Shown here: positions 1 through 6,338 of the stretch, piece after piece
How positions within the stretch are numbered: the first letter of the stretch is position 1
How the letters are laid out: each line of letters begins with the position of its first letter
Notes under the pieces: model-generated
Database searches by the model: none
Seen by the model: the letters and a program-made list of their open reading frames with translations, nothing else
What the model was told of the DNA's origin: nothing
Virus record (IMG/VR): IMGVR_UViG_3300047550_004474
Coordinates: 1 to 29,947 of that record
Source: a virus
Reading direction: 5' to 3' (one strand)
DNA length: 29,947 bases
Position numbers and translations under genes: made by a program

Positions 1-8
1 GTGATCTG

Positions 9-659
9 ATGACCACACGCAACACCGAACACCTTGCAGCCACCGTGGCTGAGCACATCGAAGCCGATGCTGTTATTCAAGGCGATTACTGGAGTGAGGA
101 TGAGCAGAAAGGCTGCTTCATCGGCTGCCTAGTTCATGGCAATAGGCCTGATCTCATTGAAGAGCGCTACGGCATCCCGGTGATGATCACCAAAATCGCC
201 GAGGCAATCTTCGAGAGGCTGCCTGCTGCTGAAGCTGCACAGTTCTTTGCTGATTTCCCGGCTGCAATCAACAACGACGGGAAGGATCTTAGCCGCGTTG
301 GCTGGAGGTTCCTTTCTCAGACCCTGCGCGATCTGCCGCCGACAACCGCTGAGGTGCAGGCTGTTGTTGATCCAGTCATCGCTGGTCTTGATCGACTGGC
401 GAAAGGTGAGGAATGGCCGATGGCCGCTGCCGCTGCCGCTGCCAGGGCCAGTGCCGTTACCTGGGCTGCTGACTGGGCTGCTGCCGCTACCGCTGCCGCT
501 GCCAGTGCCGTTACCTGGGCTGCTGACTGGGCTGCTGCCGCTACCGCTACCGCTGCCGCTGCCAGTGCCGGTGCCTGGACTGATGCCTGGACTGATGCCT
601 GGGACGCGGCCATTCGCCAGCAGCGCGACCTTCTGCTGCGTCTTATCCGCGAGGCTTGA
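9..659 (+). CDS. Phage/cyanobacterial hypothetical protein with Ala-rich repeat C-terminus
   Basis: Predicted 216 residues; function unknown. The N-terminal ~140 residues look like a globular domain with a GCFIGCLVH segment (about residues 35-43) and GKDLSRVGW (about 91-99). I recall this layout from hypothetical proteins of phages and cyanobacteria but cannot name a family. Residues ~140-200 are an imperfect Ala/Trp-rich repeat (AAAATAAAASAVTWAADWA type) that probably forms amphipathic helix, ending in two TDAWTDAW units and a basic tail. The start ATG overlaps a TGA (TGATG at 7-11), so a preceding gene probably ends at base 9. The repeats are perfect enough at DNA level to be slippage-prone, so length may vary between relatives. 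Confidence 0.75.
   Translation: MTTRNTEHLAATVAEHIEADAVIQGDYWSEDEQKGCFIGCLVHGNRPDLIEERYGIPVMITKIAEAIFERLPAAEAAQFFADFPAAINNDGKDLSRVGWRFLSQTLRDLPPTTAEVQAVVDPVIAGLDRLAKGEEWPMAAAAAAARASAVTWAADWAAAATAAAASAVTWAADWAAAATATAAAASAGAWTDAWTDAWDAAIRQQRDLLLRLIREA
420..604 (+). repeat. In-frame tandem repeats inside the first gene
   Basis: The segment beginning GCCAGTGCCG occurs at 447, 501 and 561, giving a 54-nt and then a 60-nt period; the longer unit carries one extra CTACCG hexamer. A 12-nt unit GCCTGGACTGAT then repeats twice near 572-595. All periods are multiples of three, so the reading frame is kept. The pattern is typical of replication slippage in a coding region. Confidence 0.85.
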
Positions 660-680
660 CTCACCTACTGGAGCAATTTT

Positions 681-1043
681 GTGACTAATTCAATGAACAC
701 CAACCAAGAGATCACCGAACTCCGCGCCAGGGTCAAGACGCTGGAGGCCCGCGCCACCTGCCCGCATATCGTCAGCAGCGACGAAGGCACCAGCTACTGC
801 GGCCTGGCGGAGCAGACTGCAACCTCTCAGCCTGCCTCGGCTGCTGCGCTCGCGCCTGCCGGGGGGCTGGTGGAGCTGGTGGCCGGCGCCATCACCGCCG
901 ACCGGTACGCAGACCCATATCTGTACCTGCACGAAGCCCGTGCCGCGATCCGCGAGGTGGCTGCGTGGCTCGAGCAACGCACCTGCACCATTGCCAACGG
1001 CAGCCAGTGGGCCGACATGCTGCGTCAGGAGGCCGAGCAATGA
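681..1043 (+). CDS. Small hypothetical protein, coiled-coil N-terminus
   Basis: Predicted 120 residues, function unknown. GTG at 681 is preferred because GGAG at 670-673 sits seven bases upstream; an in-frame ATG at 693 is the alternative. Residues ~8-25 (ITELRARVKTLEAR) look like a short coiled coil. The C-terminal half contains RYADPYLYLHEARAAIREVAAWLEQ-like helical sequence of a kind I have seen in cyanobacterial and cyanophage hypothetical proteins. Its TGA overlaps the ATG of the next ORF (ATGA), indicating translational coupling. Confidence 0.7.
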   Translation: MTNSMNTNQEITELRARVKTLEARATCPHIVSSDEGTSYCGLAEQTATSQPASAAALAPAGGLVELVAGAITADRYADPYLYLHEARAAIREVAAWLEQRTCTIANGSQWADMLRQEAEQ

Positions 1044-1348
1044 GCCCATCCGTTGAACTCACCTTGCCCGCGTTACGCGCCACAATCGGCAACCCCAGCT
1101 GGATGGCAATCCACCAGACCGAGCTGCTTCAGGCTGTTCCTGCGCAGTGGACTAGCTGCACCGATCTGATTCTGCCCTTTGGCTTTAGGCTCAAATGCCT
1201 TGGTTGCGACTGGCGTCAGCCCGCTGATGTGGTGATGGCCCTCTACTGGTTGACCCACCTGCAGCTGATCGAGGCCCGCAAGGATCCCCATGGAGCTGGC
1301 TCAACGCGGGACCTGCTCGTGCGCCGTAGGCAGGAGGCCGACCGATGA
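1040..1348 (+). CDS. Small hypothetical protein
   Basis: Predicted 102 residues, unrecognised. The start is set by the ATGA overlap with the previous gene; the open frame extends further upstream, but only inside that gene. The middle has a CLGCDW pair of cysteines followed by PADVVMALYWLTHLQLIEARKD, which could be a helix-turn or winged-helix-like fold. That is a guess from the amphipathic pattern. The stop overlaps the ATG of a 16-codon ORF. Confidence 0.6.
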   Translation: MSPSVELTLPALRATIGNPSWMAIHQTELLQAVPAQWTSCTDLILPFGFRLKCLGCDWRQPADVVMALYWLTHLQLIEARKDPHGAGSTRDLLVRRRQEADR

Positions 1349-1395
1349 CCGAGCACCCCATCACCCCTCGCGCACTGGAGGCGCTTCCCGAATGA
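1345..1395 (+). CDS. 16-residue ORF in a chain of overlapping ORFs
   Basis: This tiny ORF starts in an ATGA overlap with the preceding gene and ends in an ATGA overlap with the next. That position is the only argument that it is translated. It may serve to pass ribosomes along the mRNA rather than make a useful peptide. No similarity is recognised. Confidence 0.3.
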   Translation: MTEHPITPRALEALPE

Positions 1396-1469
1396 CGATT
1401 GAGCTTTTTGCGCTGATTTGCGCTTGTATCTCACTTCTTGTTTCCCTTTATGCCTATTTCAATGACTGA
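1392..1469 (+). CDS. 25-residue single-span membrane peptide
   Basis: The ORF encodes 25 residues: a short MTIE start, an uninterrupted hydrophobic stretch at about residues 4-22 containing two cysteines (CAC), and a polar YFND end. This is what a one-pass small membrane protein looks like. The start overlaps the stop of the 16-codon ORF and the stop overlaps the next gene's ATG by eight bases, so it lies in a translationally coupled chain. Its role is unknown. It is too short for a typical holin, and no lysis gene lies nearby. Confidence 0.5.
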   Translation: MTIELFALICACISLLVSLYAYFND

Positions 1470-1740
1470 CCAAGACTCAGTTGCACAAACCGCAGCCCAT
1501 TTCTTTGCGAGTTTTCTCGGAGATACCTCTCTCGAAGAAGCATTGACTGACGGCCGTGCGTTTGCCTATGCGCCGCGCAAAGACATCACGGCATACGAGC
1601 TGGCGCTTTGCCTGCACCTTGTCGGCACGAAGGTATCATCAAGCTGCGCTCTACGAGACGAGCAGAAAGTGTACGATCAGTTGCCGCCCAGTGTGCAGCG
1701 TCATTTTGCTGTCGTTCCACTGGAGTCCACTGATGCCTGA
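1462..1740 (+). CDS. Small hypothetical protein
   Basis: Predicted 92 residues from ATG 1462, chosen because ATGACTGA gives an eight-base overlap with the stop of the membrane peptide, the same arrangement as at 1733 and 2535. TTG 1438 and ATG 1450 are in-frame alternatives. No clear Shine-Dalgarno is visible. The sequence is acidic to neutral, with DITAYELALCLHLVG in the middle. No family is recognised. Confidence 0.6.
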   Translation: MTDQDSVAQTAAHFFASFLGDTSLEEALTDGRAFAYAPRKDITAYELALCLHLVGTKVSSSCALRDEQKVYDQLPPSVQRHFAVVPLESTDA

Positions 1741-2542
1741 CTTCCGAGCACTGTGCGCTGAGCTGGCGAAACAACTGGAGGGATGGCAGTGCTACGCAAG
1801 CCCGGATGGCCCCAACGCTGAGGTGCTGGCCCGCGCCCGCGCCGCCCTGGCCCAGCCGGAGCCAGACATATCGCAGACAAGCGACGGCTATCACACTTTT
1901 GCCGAGCTTTATGAACATCGCCATGCTCTATGTCTTGCCTTGATGCGTTCGATGCCTGGGCATTGGTGGTTCAGTCGTCGTCATGCAGACGGTGAACTCT
2001 GTTTTGGTGGCGATGAGTGGTTCATCATTGGCGCCGATCTACCTGGCCTGGACGACTCATCCGTCACCTACCACCTGCCCATGCGGTTGTGGGACGCAGC
2101 CCGAGCCACCGGCGTTCAGGAGCTGACCAAGGGCCGCCCATGGGACGGCCACAGCGCTCAGGACGTGGTTGATCGCTTCATGTTGTGGGCTTCGCTAGCC
2201 CAGCCGAAGCCGGTGGGCAATCGCGTCGCAGAGCTGGAAACAGAGCTGGAGCGCGAGCGTCTGCGACTGGTCGCTTGCGGCGTGGTGGCGATGGCGGACA
2301 CCCCCGAATCAGCGGCCAGGGCTCGCGACATGCACCCGGACTACCGCAGCGATTCGCTTGATGACGTGATCCGTCAGATTGATGCGCTGATGGAACTCCG
2401 CTCCAGGCTGGCCCAGCCCAAACCGCCGAGCTTGAAGGAGCAGGCGCTAACTGCGCTGACGCGGTACACGACCGGTGAAACAATCCTCACCAATGGCTCT
2501 GTTGACATCATCCGCCGCGCCCTGGAGCAACTCGATGACTGA
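1733..2542 (+). CDS. Phage hypothetical protein with YHLP...WDGH motif and LAQPxP linkers
   Basis: Predicted 269 residues. The start is set by the ATGCCTGA overlap with the preceding stop. Residues ~70-150 hold WWFSRRHADGELCF...YHLPMRLWDAA...WDGHSAQDVVDRF. This block recurs in uncharacterised phage proteins as I recall, but its function is unknown. Three linker-like LAQPEP/LAQPKP segments occur at 39-44, 155-160 and 226-231 and divide the protein into four parts. A coiled coil is likely at ~163-180 (RVAELETELERERLRL). The LAQPxP linker is familiar from cyanobacterial hypothetical proteins and is one reason for the host assignment. Confidence 0.7.
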   Translation: MPDFRALCAELAKQLEGWQCYASPDGPNAEVLARARAALAQPEPDISQTSDGYHTFAELYEHRHALCLALMRSMPGHWWFSRRHADGELCFGGDEWFIIGADLPGLDDSSVTYHLPMRLWDAARATGVQELTKGRPWDGHSAQDVVDRFMLWASLAQPKPVGNRVAELETELERERLRLVACGVVAMADTPESAARARDMHPDYRSDSLDDVIRQIDALMELRSRLAQPKPPSLKEQALTALTRYTTGETILTNGSVDIIRRALEQLDD

Positions 2543-3026
2543 CCTCTCCCCCGCCGCGCAGGCGGTGCTGGATGCGGCTGATTCCACATTCAACCAGGCC
2601 GGAACGACTCGCCAAGGCATCGCCGCCGCCCTGTGCGCCGCTGCGGATCAGCTTCCACTGCAGCCGCTGACGCGGGATCCCGCCGATCCGTTCGAGCAAG
2701 GGCTTCGCCAAGGCCAGGAACTGAGCCGCGCCGAACTCCTCGGCATCGCCGCCGAGCTGGAGTCAATTGCCCGCTGGGGCAACTCTGCTAAGCCCGAGCC
2801 GCAGGGGGCGCTTGAAGAGCATTACGAATGGGAGCTGGAAGACGCCAGTGGTGAATGGGTCGCCGGTGGATCAGCCAACGATCAGAAAGCGGTGCATCAG
2901 GAGGGAATGCGCTACCTGAGTGCATACTCGCAAGATGGACCGCATAAGCTGACTATCCGCAGGCACCAAGTTCATACTGTCCTGCAGGCGTCTGCCTCTG
3001 TGACAGATGAATTGCCCCTAGACTAA
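2535..3026 (+). CDS. Cyanobacterial/cyanophage-type hypothetical protein
   Basis: Predicted 163 residues, starting at the ATGACTGA overlap with the previous gene. The N-terminus (MTDLSPAAQAVLDAAD...TTRQGIAAALCAAADQ) matches a motif I associate with small proteins of Synechococcus-like cyanobacteria and their phages. The C-terminal part (EWELEDASGEWVAGG, then QDGPHKLTIRRHQV) looks like a second small domain. No enzymatic motif is visible. This is the last member of the overlapping chain. Confidence 0.7.
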   Translation: MTDLSPAAQAVLDAADSTFNQAGTTRQGIAAALCAAADQLPLQPLTRDPADPFEQGLRQGQELSRAELLGIAAELESIARWGNSAKPEPQGALEEHYEWELEDASGEWVAGGSANDQKAVHQEGMRYLSAYSQDGPHKLTIRRHQVHTVLQASASVTDELPLD

Positions 3027-3102
3027 AGAGTCGTGATGCTCGGCACGTGACCATCACGGGCCAGCGAAAAATCAGCGCAACAGGAATTTCGATCAACAAC
3101 TT

Positions 3103-3561
3103 ATGGGAACCAACTACTACCTGCGTTCACGGGCTGACTGCGAATGCTGTGGGCGATCGTTTGAGCCGTTGCACATCGGCAAGTCTAGTCAGGGCTGGTG
3201 CTTTGCGCTCCGCATTATCCCAGAAGAGGGAATTTTTAGCTTTGGTGACTGGCGCAAGCGGTGGAATCAGCCTGGCGCCGTCATCCGCGATGAATATGGT
3301 GCAACCATTGCTCCCGACGAAATGGAGTCAGTGATCGCTGGGCGAAGTTGCTCGATGCGGGGCGGCTCTTGGGATAGTTGCTGGTGGGAAGTACCGCGCT
3401 ATCGATGGGAAGTCTCGCGCTACCGAAGTGAGAAAGACTTTCACAGTAAAAACAGCAGCGAGCGTGGGCCTAACTTCCTACTACGCCACAAAGTCGATGG
3501 ACGGTACTGTGTCGCGCACGGCTCCGGCACCTACGACTACATAGCCGGCGAATTCTGCTAG
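3103..3561 (+). CDS. MGTNYYLR-type phage protein with CxxC zinc-ribbon-like N-terminus
   Basis: Predicted 152 residues. The start MGTNYYLRSRADCECCGR followed by LHIGKSSQGWCFAL is a signature I recognise from uncharacterised phage and bacterial proteins. The CECCG cysteines could bind a metal. The rest is rich in Trp, Tyr and Arg (SCWWEVPRYRWEVSRYRS contains a short internal repeat, VPRYRWE/VSRYRSE). The gene is separated from its upstream neighbour by 76 bases without overlap. It is the last accessory gene before the terminase region; its function is unknown. Confidence 0.75.
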   Translation: MGTNYYLRSRADCECCGRSFEPLHIGKSSQGWCFALRIIPEEGIFSFGDWRKRWNQPGAVIRDEYGATIAPDEMESVIAGRSCSMRGGSWDSCWWEVPRYRWEVSRYRSEKDFHSKNSSERGPNFLLRHKVDGRYCVAHGSGTYDYIAGEFC

Positions 3562-3660
3562 CATCATCATTGAATGGACACTTTTGCTAAGCAGCCTGCG
3601 CATCAGTCACGAAGACTTCCTGCCATGAGCCGCTGCCCCCTGTCCCCCGAGTGCGTCCCG

Positions 3661-3708
3661 GGTTACGATGTTCCGTAACCGGTAAAAACCCGGCGTAATC
3701 CGTTTTTA
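3661..3708 (+). other. Two hairpins just upstream of the small terminase gene
   Basis: A perfect 7-bp stem (GGTTACG/CGTAACC, 3661-3667 and 3674-3680, 6-nt loop) is followed by a second 7-bp stem (TAAAAAC/GTTTTTA, 3683-3689 and 3702-3708, 12-nt loop). The second ends two bases before a possible GTG start of terS. The first resembles a dyad operator or a terminase recognition site. The second is A/T-rich and could act as a weak terminator or mask the start. The surrounding 3562-3715 contains no convincing gene. Confidence 0.5.
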
Positions 3709-3715
3709 TGTGAGC

Positions 3716-4180
3716 ATGATCGCGCGCAATCCCAGCATGATCGATGGCCTCAGAGAGCGTGAGCGGATCGCAGCTGACCTGCTTGCTCAGGGGAAGACGT
3801 GCCGTGAGGTGGCCCAGACGCTCGGCATCGCAGAGAAGACCCTGTACAACTGGCGCAAGAAACCCCACGTGCAGCGGGCGATCTACACGCGCCAGCAGGA
3901 GTTGATTGACGGCTCTGAGGCGCGCGGATTGGCCGAGTTACCTGCAGCCATCGCAACGCTGACTAGCATTATGAAAGATCCCAATGCGCGAGCGTCTGAT
4001 CGTATCGCCGCCTCCCGTGCACTATTAAATGGAGCTACGGCCTACCAAGAACGGAAACTGCTGGAAAGAACAATTAGCGATTTGGAGGCCCAGCTCTACG
4101 GTGCGCGTACCGTTTCCGCAACTGCGGTCCCTGACGATTCAGAATTATTAATGTGCTCAGCTTCTACTGACGACATCTGA
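3716..4180 (+). CDS. terS: Terminase small subunit (HTH DNA-binding)
   Basis: Predicted 154 residues from ATG 3716; GTG 3710 adds two residues, and neither has a clear Shine-Dalgarno. Residues ~14-55 (LRERERIAADLLAQGKTCREVAQTLGIAEKTLYNWRKKP) are a classic helix-turn-helix of small terminases, recognising the packaging start on viral DNA. The following LTSIMKDPNARASDRIAASRALLNG is typical of the TerS middle domain, and an oligomerisation helix (YQERKLLERTISDLEAQL) follows. It stands 12 bases before terL, its expected partner. The motor it loads acts at the portal during head filling. Confidence 0.85.
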   Translation: MIARNPSMIDGLRERERIAADLLAQGKTCREVAQTLGIAEKTLYNWRKKPHVQRAIYTRQQELIDGSEARGLAELPAAIATLTSIMKDPNARASDRIAASRALLNGATAYQERKLLERTISDLEAQLYGARTVSATAVPDDSELLMCSASTDDI

Positions 4181-4192
4181 ACTCGCCTGCTG

Positions 4193-5674
4193 ATGACTGC
4201 AACTATCGCTCAGCTTCAGCGACGCGCAGACCGCATGCGTCTCGAGTTAGCACGCCGTACAGCGCGCACCGCCAATTACACCCCCACCAGTGCCCCATCC
4301 AAGCTCCCTGGGATCGATGACTGGCCGGCGTTCGCCCGCCACACCTGGATCCGCACAGCGGGCACGGTGGCGCGGTTCGATCCCTACCCGTATCAGTGTG
4401 AACTTGTGCGATCGATCAACGCACGCCCGAACACTATTATCAATAAGTCTAGACAAATGGGGGCGTCGGAAACTGTCTGCTCATACCTGCTCTGCAGAGC
4501 CTTAACGGAGCGTGGCTTTGCCGCTGTCGTATTTTCTAAGACACAGCAAGATGCGTCTGAGTTAGGGCGACGTGTTAGAGCGATGGCGAACTCCATTGAA
4601 GGTGAATCAATCAAGTATTTGACGGACAGTAATACACAAATTGCGATCGAAGGTCGTGGTACACTTTATTTTCTACCTGCGTCCCCTCGCGCAGCTCGGG
4701 GCATACCCAGCTGTTCCGTGCTGTTCATGGATGAAGGCGCTTTTCTCGACGGGGCGGCCGAGATCTACAGAGGTGCGATGCCTACACTCTCCTTGGTCGG
4801 GGAAGACGCCAAAGTCATTGTAACATCAACACCTGACACCGAGCTTGACTGGTTTGGACAGCTGTGGCACCAGGGTCTTCCTGCGGATTGGTACGACTAT
4901 GTTCGTAAGCACGACATAGAGGGGCTTAATTCCAGATTAAGCCGTATTGACGATGATTGGAACCGTGTAGCTATCCACTATAGCCAGCACCCTGTCTATG
5001 GGCGGGACCCTGAATGGGCGCGGCGTACCAGAGAGTCGCGGCGAATGACACAGGCCGCGTGGGCGTCCGAGTACGAACTCGCATTCGGAGTTACCGATAC
5101 TCAGGTCTACCCCACCGATCTTGTTACACGCGCTTCAGTAGGTAAGTGGTGCGAGTGCGGCTCAGTGGGGCGCACTTACGTTATCGGTGTAGACCCCAAT
5201 GCCGGCGGTAACGACTACTTTGTAGCTGTAGTACTTGACATAACTAAACCCCCTTACGAAGTCGTTAGTATGTATAGAGAAAACGGGCGCAGTACAGACT
5301 ATAGTCTACGCCATGTGAAAGCGCTGATAGAAGACTACCTACCCGAACGTATAGTCGTAGAAAAACAAGCTATGGGGTCAGTAATAGCTGAAGCACTACA
5401 GTACATAGTACCTAAGTACGCTGTGGAGCTGTTTAACACTACACACTCTAGTAAAAATGTAGCCACAGACCGCATACTATTTTTACTGGAACGCAACGAA
5501 CTCATTTTCCCCGAGGGCGTCATCGGCGCCGAACTCCGTGCCTTCCAACACAAACAAAACGGAGCGCGTGCAGCAGCCGCTGGAGCACACGATGACACAG
5601 TAATGGCTCTCAGTTTTGCCTGTAGTCTGATACCGGAGACACCCAACACATCGACTCTGTTCGCCCACATTTAG
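4193..5674 (+). CDS. terL: Terminase large subunit (packaging ATPase/nuclease)
   Basis: Predicted 493 residues, the normal size. It powers DNA translocation through the portal and cuts the concatemer. The ATPase domain shows a Walker A-like NKSRQMGAS (84-92), Walker B VLFMDE (176-181) and the coupling motif TSTPD (211-215). The RNase H-like nuclease domain shows VIGVD (D334), IVVE (E390) and AHDD (D467/D468), the expected metal-binding acids. From about base 5100 onward the codons become AT-ending (gta, ata, cta), unlike the first half, so the two domains may have different recent histories. The TAG stop shares its last two bases with the tRNA gene that follows. Confidence 0.96.
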   Translation: MTATIAQLQRRADRMRLELARRTARTANYTPTSAPSKLPGIDDWPAFARHTWIRTAGTVARFDPYPYQCELVRSINARPNTIINKSRQMGASETVCSYLLCRALTERGFAAVVFSKTQQDASELGRRVRAMANSIEGESIKYLTDSNTQIAIEGRGTLYFLPASPRAARGIPSCSVLFMDEGAFLDGAAEIYRGAMPTLSLVGEDAKVIVTSTPDTELDWFGQLWHQGLPADWYDYVRKHDIEGLNSRLSRIDDDWNRVAIHYSQHPVYGRDPEWARRTRESRRMTQAAWASEYELAFGVTDTQVYPTDLVTRASVGKWCECGSVGRTYVIGVDPNAGGNDYFVAVVLDITKPPYEVVSMYRENGRSTDYSLRHVKALIEDYLPERIVVEKQAMGSVIAEALQYIVPKYAVELFNTTHSSKNVATDRILFLLERNELIFPEGVIGAELRAFQHKQNGARAAAAGAHDDTVMALSFACSLIPETPNTSTLFAHI

Positions 5675-5745
5675 GGGCCTAGCAATCTGGTGAATGCAGC
5701 GGCCTCATAAGCCGCACGAGACGGGTTCGATTCCCGTGGCCCCTA
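5673..5745 (+). tRNA. tRNA with CAU anticodon (Met elongator or AUA-reading Ile)
   Basis: A complete 73-nt cloverleaf can be drawn: acceptor AGGGGCC/GGCCCCT (5673-5679, 5738-5744), D arm 5682-5697 with GG in the loop, anticodon stem GCGGC/GCCGC (5699-5703, 5711-5715), loop CTCATAA with anticodon CAT at 5706-5708, 5-nt variable region, T arm ACGGG-TTCGATT-CCCGT (5721-5737), and discriminator A. CCA is not encoded. The D stem is weak (three pairs). The anticodon stem lacks the GGG/CCC pairs of initiators, so it is an elongator Met or a tRNA-Ile2 needing lysidine. It begins inside the terL stop codon. Confidence 0.88.
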
Positions 5746-6106
5746 TGCATAGGTTCTCGGGTAGCACAGAAGCACCGTAGTCAATTGTATCTGTGAGCAC
5801 GCGCGTCCGTGTCCACCGCCAGATGCGGAGCTCGCGCGCGTGGTCCCAGAACGGTTGCTGGCGGAACCAAACTGCCCAGTAGAGCTCAGACCCTTTAGCG
5901 CGGTTGCAGGCGACGCAGGCTGCTACCAGATTCTGCGCGACAGTGCGGCCTCCTCCACACCGAGGGCGAACGTGGTCGAGAGTGTTAGCCAGCTGACCGC
6001 AGTAGGCGCAGGCCCCATTCCAGGCCGCGAGGATCCCGTAGCGAAAGCGAAGCTTGGCTGTGCGTTTTGAGCAGAGGTGGGACTCATCGATGTGATGGTC
6101 CAGCAT
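5705..6106 (-). CDS. HNH endonuclease
   Basis: Predicted 133 residues on the minus strand. The core has CAYCG (C33/C36), LDHVRPRCGGG (D44/H45), NLV (N59) and CVACNRAKGS (C64/C67/N68). This is the two-CxxC, zinc-bound His-Asn-His nuclease type. HNH genes beside terminases can assist end cleavage, as in HK97-like phages, or can be selfish homing genes. The opposite orientation to all neighbours favours a mobile or separately regulated gene. Its last ~41 bases run antisense through the tRNA, so the final ~13 residues (ATGIEPVSCGL) are simply the tRNA complement. The start at 6106 has only weak G-rich upstream sequence. Confidence 0.85.
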   Translation of the reverse strand: MLDHHIDESHLCSKRTAKLRFRYGILAAWNGACAYCGQLANTLDHVRPRCGGGRTVAQNLVAACVACNRAKGSELYWAVWFRQQPFWDHARELRIWRWTRTRVLTDTIDYGASVLPENLCIGATGIEPVSCGL

Positions 6107-6181
6107 GCGTGACCCAGCTGCTGCCCCAGGCTAGAGCACCCGGCCTTGCCACGCGGCCCCGCCACGCATTTTGCGGTCGAA

Positions 6182-6287
6182 CTGCGTCTTTTCGCTAAAC
6201 AAGCTGTCTTTGTGCGGGCTAAGTCTGTGTTTTCTCGGGCTTAAACTGTCTTTTTGTCCTGTAGAGCTGTCTTTTCGCATCTGACAA
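6182..6287 (+). repeat. Five imperfect 21-22 nt tandem repeats in the gap before the portal gene
   Basis: Units begin at 6182, 6204, 6225, 6246 and 6267. Each starts CTG(T/C)... and contains a T-tract (CTGTCTTTT-like), so the consensus is roughly CTGTCTTTTcgcgggctaa. The 21-nt spacing equals two helical turns, so the T-tracts are in phase and could bend the DNA or form a row of protein sites. The 6107-6338 gap holds no other convincing gene. A TATAAC at 6318-6323 could be a -10 element, but no matching -35 is seen. Confidence 0.7.
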
Positions 6288-6338
6288 AAGACGACCAAAG
6301 GGCGTAAGCTTTGCGCATATAACCGACATTCTCGCGCC

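Noticed and set aside
317-664. Long minus-strand Ala-rich ORF
   Set aside because: It is the shadow of the GC-rich repeats of the plus-strand gene.
3574-3678. 34-residue ORF in the gap before terS
   Set aside because: No ribosome site or overlap supports it, and its end lies inside a hairpin.
5673-5745. Integration attachment site formed by a tRNA fragment
   Set aside because: The full cloverleaf is present and no integrase is in the window, so a functional tRNA is the simpler reading; an att role cannot be excluded.
6182-6287. CRISPR-like array
   Set aside because: The units are adjacent with no spacers, degenerate, and no cas genes are present.
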